Shown here: positions 61,017 to 64,000 of the stretch, piece by piece | Layout of the letters: every line of letters begins with the position of its first letter | How positions within the stretch are numbered: the stretch's first letter is position 1 | From: Pseudomonadota bacterium | GTDB lineage: Bacteria; Pseudomonadota; Gammaproteobacteria; Burkholderiales; Burkholderiaceae_E | Reading direction: 5' to 3' | DNA length: 64,000 nt | Assembly: GCA_023388075.1 (NCBI GenBank) | Contig: JAEWGX010000131.1 | Coordinates: forward strand, 1-64,000 | Program-made: the position numbers and the translations under genes | The notes under the pieces: model-generated | What the model was told of the DNA's origin: nothing | Database searches by the model: none | The model's input: only the letters and a program-made list of their open reading frames with translations

Positions 61017-61669
61017 TCGAGCGGCGGCAGAATCCCAACCCGGCCACCCCGCGGCTGCCGGTGCCGGCACCGGAAGCGATCCGGGAGCTCCCGCCTTTCC
61101 CGGGCATCGATCCCGGGCGCATCCGGCTGGTGGCGAGCCGCGACGAGGCGCGCCTGGCGCATGCCTCGCTGGCCCGGCAGACCCACCTGGGCTTCGACAC
61201 CGAATCGCGGCCGACCTTCGTGCGCGGCGAACGCTCCGAAGGGCCGCATGTCGTGCAGTTCGCCACCCTGGAAGAGGCCTGGGTGTTCCAGCTCGGGGCG
61301 GATGGCGTGGGCGAGGTGGTGGCGTCGCTGATCACCTCGGCCGCGGTGACCAAGGTCGGTTTCGGCCTGGACGGCGACCGCACGCAGATCCGCGGCAAGC
61401 TCGGCATCGAGCCGGTGGCCGTGCTCGATCTCGACACCGTCTTCCGGGCGCTGGGCTATCGCCGCTCGATCGGCGTGAAGGCGGCGGTCGCGGTGCTCTT
61501 CAATCGCCGCCTCGTGAAGTCCAAGCGGATCGGCACCTCCAACTGGGCCAACCGACGCCTCGACGAGCGCCAGCTGCAGTACGCGGCCAACGATGCCTGG
61601 GCCGCGATCCAGGTCCACGCGGCGCTGGTTCGGGCTGGCCAGCTCGAGCGCCTCGGGAGCGCGGCGTGA
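61013..61669 (+). CDS. 3'-5' exonuclease of the RNase D/DEDDy type
   Basis: 218 residues from a GTG that overlaps the LysE-type stop. The three Exo motifs are HLGFDTESRPTF (Asp/Glu), VTKVGFGLDGDRTQI (Asp) and the DEDDy motif LQYAANDAWAAIQVH (Tyr/Asp). It lacks RNase D's HRDC domains, so it is a stand-alone nuclease with similarity to the Werner-type exonuclease domain. Its target is unknown. Confidence 0.88.
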   Translation: MIERRQNPNPATPRLPVPAPEAIRELPPFPGIDPGRIRLVASRDEARLAHASLARQTHLGFDTESRPTFVRGERSEGPHVVQFATLEEAWVFQLGADGVGEVVASLITSAAVTKVGFGLDGDRTQIRGKLGIEPVAVLDLDTVFRALGYRRSIGVKAAVAVLFNRRLVKSKRIGTSNWANRRLDERQLQYAANDAWAAIQVHAALVRAGQLERLGSAA

Positions 61670-62052
61670 CGATACGGGTCGTGCGGCTCGGCACGGCGCG
61701 GGCCCGCGACGAGGGGCTTCGCATCGGCACGGTGCGGCGGCCGCCGCGCGGCGTGCCGCGCTCGGAGTTCTCCCGGCGTGACTGGTACGACGTCTGGTAT
61801 CCCAACCTCGCGCCGACGCCCGCGACCATGAAGCTCGCGCACGCCGCCAGGACACCGCAGGACTGGGCCCGCTTCTTCAGCGCCTATCGGCGGGAGATGG
61901 CCGCGCCGGACGCCAGCCGCTCGCTCGACCTGCTCGCGGCGTTGTCCCATGGCGCGAACTTCTCGGTAGGCTGCTACTGCGAGGACGAGAGCCGCTGCCA
62001 CCGCAGCGCGCTCAAGGCGCTGCTGCTCGAGCGCGGCGCCGCAATCGCATAG
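61666..62052 (+). CDS. DUF488 family protein
   Basis: 128 residues from a GTG overlapping the exonuclease stop (GTGA). RRDWYDVWYPNLAP, FFSAYRREM and VGCYCEDESRCHRSALKALL are DUF488 traits. The Cys/His cluster may bind metal or act as a redox site. No activity is known. It closes the four-gene unit. Confidence 0.85.
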   Translation: MTIRVVRLGTARARDEGLRIGTVRRPPRGVPRSEFSRRDWYDVWYPNLAPTPATMKLAHAARTPQDWARFFSAYRREMAAPDASRSLDLLAALSHGANFSVGCYCEDESRCHRSALKALLLERGAAIA

Positions 62053-62087
62053 TCCGGCACCGGGAGGACAGGCAGGCACTGGCAGGT

Positions 62088-63224
62088 TCACGGCGCCCCG
62101 CCGTCGGCGAGCCCGTCGATCGCCTGCGCGATCGCCTCGCGCGCCTGGCGCAGCACGCTGTCCCTCCACTCGTCGCTCTCGACGAAGAACGCCTCGAAGG
62201 TCTCGCGCCTGATCCGTTCGGCCAGCTCGGTGGGCGCGGCGGGATTCGCCCGCAGCCAGGCCTGCCCGCGCAGCGCGTGCAGCACCTGCAGCGGCGGGAG
62301 CGTGCCGAACTCCAGCGCGATCCCGGTGTACTCGGCGCCCGGGCATTCCTCCGTCACGGCAGTCCACATCGGCCCCGACACCGCGGAAGACACGGCGGTG
62401 TCGTCCTCGATCGACGTGACCCGATCGCCCCACCAGCGACGAGCGCGCTCGACCGCCGCGGGGCCGGCGCACGCCAGGATGCGTTCGCCGACCCCGGCCG
62501 GTCCCAATCCGGTATGCAGGTCGATCCAGCCGATGCGTCTTGCGCCGGCGGCATGGCCGCGCAGGATATCGCGCAGGGCGCGGTTGCTCCAGCACGGCCG
62601 GGTGCCGCCATAGAAGAGGCCGTCGCGGAACTCGTGCTGCCCGCCGGTGACTATCGCCTGGAAGGCTCTCGGGCCATGAGCGACGACGGCCTGCATCAAC
62701 GCCGCGGCATTCTCCTCGTCGGGCGGCCAGCGCGCCGGCACGAGCAGCGGATGCAGCGCCCGATAGCCGTCGTTGACCGGAAGCGGCTGCGAGAAGTCAC
62801 GGACGTTTCGATTGAGATCGACGTTGTCTTCGGTTGCGCGATCGAAGTGGGAGAAGCCGTACGGATTGAGCGCATGGACGTGGAGCAGCGCGACACCCTT
62901 GGAAGCGGCGCGATCGCGCAAGGCCTCGTCCTGCAGCGCCGCCACCTGCACGCCGCTCCCGGCGAAGCCTTCCACGCCGTGGCAGCCGCTGGTCAGGAGC
63001 AGCAGGCCCCTGGGCGGTGTGGCAACGCCCGCGCCCGGCGGCGGCTGCAGCGCCACGTCGATCGCGAGCGGCTCGCCTTCGCGTCCCGGCATGGGATGCG
63101 GGTAGCTCGACAGCGCCGCGCCGGCCGTGCCGGCGGCTTCGAGGAACTTGCGCTGCGCCTCGCGATAGCTGGAGGAGAAGGGATCTTCAACGGGACGGGG
63201 CAACCGCCGTGCTGCTTCCGACAT
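62088..63224 (-). CDS. DUF2817 family protein (M14-like metallopeptidase fold)
   Basis: 378 residues. LLTSGCHGVEGFAGSGVQ and GWIDLHTGLGPAG give the His-xx-Glu and late His expected of a zinc carboxypeptidase fold; LNPYGFSHFDRATEDNVDLN is the family hallmark. It is probably an amidohydrolase or peptidase with unknown substrate. GGAGG lies 8 bases before the ATG. It follows the BenE-type transporter gene in the same direction (39 bases). Confidence 0.87.
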   Translation of the reverse strand: MSEAARRLPRPVEDPFSSSYREAQRKFLEAAGTAGAALSSYPHPMPGREGEPLAIDVALQPPPGAGVATPPRGLLLLTSGCHGVEGFAGSGVQVAALQDEALRDRAASKGVALLHVHALNPYGFSHFDRATEDNVDLNRNVRDFSQPLPVNDGYRALHPLLVPARWPPDEENAAALMQAVVAHGPRAFQAIVTGGQHEFRDGLFYGGTRPCWSNRALRDILRGHAAGARRIGWIDLHTGLGPAGVGERILACAGPAAVERARRWWGDRVTSIEDDTAVSSAVSGPMWTAVTEECPGAEYTGIALEFGTLPPLQVLHALRGQAWLRANPAAPTELAERIRRETFEAFFVESDEWRDSVLRQAREAIAQAIDGLADGGAP

Positions 63225-63263
63225 CGCGACCTCCGCTTGGCCGGTGGAAAACAACAGACAGAT

Positions 63264-64000
63264 TCAGGAACGTTCGCTGAAATCCGCGCGTTCGAGCAGC
63301 GCCGATGCCAGGAAGCCGAACACCAGTCCCCAGAAAGGAGCGCCGATGTTGAGTATCGGCACTTCGGCCACGGTGACGATGAAGGCCACCATCGCCCCCA
63401 GCGAGAAACGTGCCTTGAAAGCGGTGACGAAGGCGGCCTGGAGCACGCGCAGCATGGCGAGCCCGGCGAGTGCCGCGATGAAGGCGGGCGGCGTCGCCAG
63501 CATGAGGCGGGTGAAGAGCGGCGAAAGCAGGCCGAAGGCGAGCGCCAGGATCCCCACCACCACGCCGGCGGCGTAGTGGCGCGATCGCTCGCCGGAGCTC
63601 GAGATCAGGGCGTTGGTGGGGCCGGTCAGGCAGGTGGACACCGTGCCGACGAGGCCCGTCACGATCGACATCGCCCCGCACGCGGTGGTCACCGCGTTGA
63701 TCGGCGTTGCGTGGCCCGCGGCCGAAAGCACCGCGATTCCCTGGCCGTTCTGCACGATCAGCACGGTGATCGCGAGCGGCAGCACCAGCTCCACCATCGC
63801 CTGCACCGAGAAGGCCGGCACCTGCAGCAACGGCGCGGCGAACCAGCGCGTGCCCGCTGCCGCCGCCGCATCGAGCGGCACCTGGGGCTGGCCCGAGCCC
63901 AGTCCGAGGAGCACCAGGAGCGCGCCCACCAGCAGCGCCCCGATGACGGGCGGCATGCGCCGTCCCGCCGCGGGAAGCGAGGACAGCACGAGGAACGTGA
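63264..64000 (-). CDS. benE: BenE-family benzoate/H+ symporter, C-terminal part
   Basis: At least 241 codons to the window edge, of a protein normally near 390 residues, so the N-terminal part lies outside. It has several helices. ALPLAITVLIVQNGQGI-like text (LPLAITVLIVQNGQGIAVL) and SIVTGLVGTVSTCLTGPTNA are BenE-type transporter blocks; IGAPFWGLVFGFLASALLER is the usual end. It would take up benzoate or a related aromatic acid. Its leftward neighbour is the DUF2817 gene. Confidence 0.85.
   Translation of the reverse strand, partial: TFLVLSSLPAAGRRMPPVIGALLVGALLVLLGLGSGQPQVPLDAAAAAGTRWFAAPLLQVPAFSVQAMVELVLPLAITVLIVQNGQGIAVLSAAGHATPINAVTTACGAMSIVTGLVGTVSTCLTGPTNALISSSGERSRHYAAGVVVGILALAFGLLSPLFTRLMLATPPAFIAALAGLAMLRVLQAAFVTAFKARFSLGAMVAFIVTVAEVPILNIGAPFWGLVFGFLASALLERADFSERS

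Noticed and set aside
1..64000. CRISPR arrays, tRNA or rRNA genes
   Set aside because: No regularly spaced repeats of suitable length and no cloverleaf or rRNA sequence was recognised by eye; a covariance search would be decisive for small RNAs.

Overview
The window is about 70% GC by eye and densely coded, with no gap between genes longer than about 250 bases. I found no rRNA or tRNA gene, CRISPR array, transposase or phage gene. The gene families suggest a betaproteobacterium of the Burkholderiales type: a Bug/TctC solute-binding protein, CysB-type and other LysR regulators, a PagL lipid A deacylase, a full-length MetH, a proteobacterial dedicated sortase system and a GlyGly-CTERM protease. 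This placement is inference from content; no marker gene was compared.

Layout. 1-2350: the start of a rhomboid/rhombosortase-like gene running off the left edge, divergent from a subtilisin-like protease with a GlyGly-CTERM-like tail. 2361-7225: a beta-hydroxyacid dehydrogenase, then a three-gene ABC importer of the 2-aminoethylphosphonate type. 7347-13427: a dedicated sortase system (sortase, VIT/VWA target, response regulator, histidine kinase). 13451-15675: an enolase-superfamily enzyme coupled to a D-2-hydroxyacid dehydrogenase. 15709-19457: a DUF2007 zinc-ribbon protein and a DUF1800/DUF1501 exported pair. 19546-22248: a perfect FNR-type box before a 2-oxoglutarate dioxygenase, then an acyl-CoA synthetase. 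22287-27068: hexonate metabolism (gluconolactonase-like, Eda, Zwf, gluconokinase, gluconate 5-dehydrogenase-like). 27077-29545: a transglutaminase-like protein, PagL, and a phospholipase D gene that has lost its middle.

29590-36856 is a sulfatase plus a carbohydrate ABC importer, divergent from a LacI regulator; two near-identical operators lie between them. 36849-40677 is a catabolic set (Bug binding protein, enolase-superfamily enzyme, arylmalonate-decarboxylase-like protein, class II aldolase). 40811-41134 encodes a small secreted protein made almost wholly of a 14-residue repeat. 42414-49102 is a zinc importer whose binding-protein gene is separated from the ATPase and permease genes by a metal-efflux cassette (membrane AraC regulator, HMA metallochaperone, P1B ATPase).

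49086-55300 holds a thioesterase, a Ldh/Mdh-type dehydrogenase, a CysB-like regulator, an exported methyltransferase and a sirohaem/sulfur set (SUMT, rhodanese, CbiX), then a FAH-family hydrolase. 55465-59331 is metH. The right end has a Rieske ferredoxin, a four-gene unit (DUF6665, LysE-type exporter, 3'-5' exonuclease, DUF488), a DUF2817 peptidase-like gene and the C-terminal part of a BenE-type transporter cut by the window edge.

The most unusual items are the secreted 14-residue-repeat protein, the sortase system whose target has a degenerate sorting motif, the adjacent rhombosortase/GlyGly-CTERM pair, the FNR box at an oxygen-dependent enzyme, and the interrupted zinc operon.
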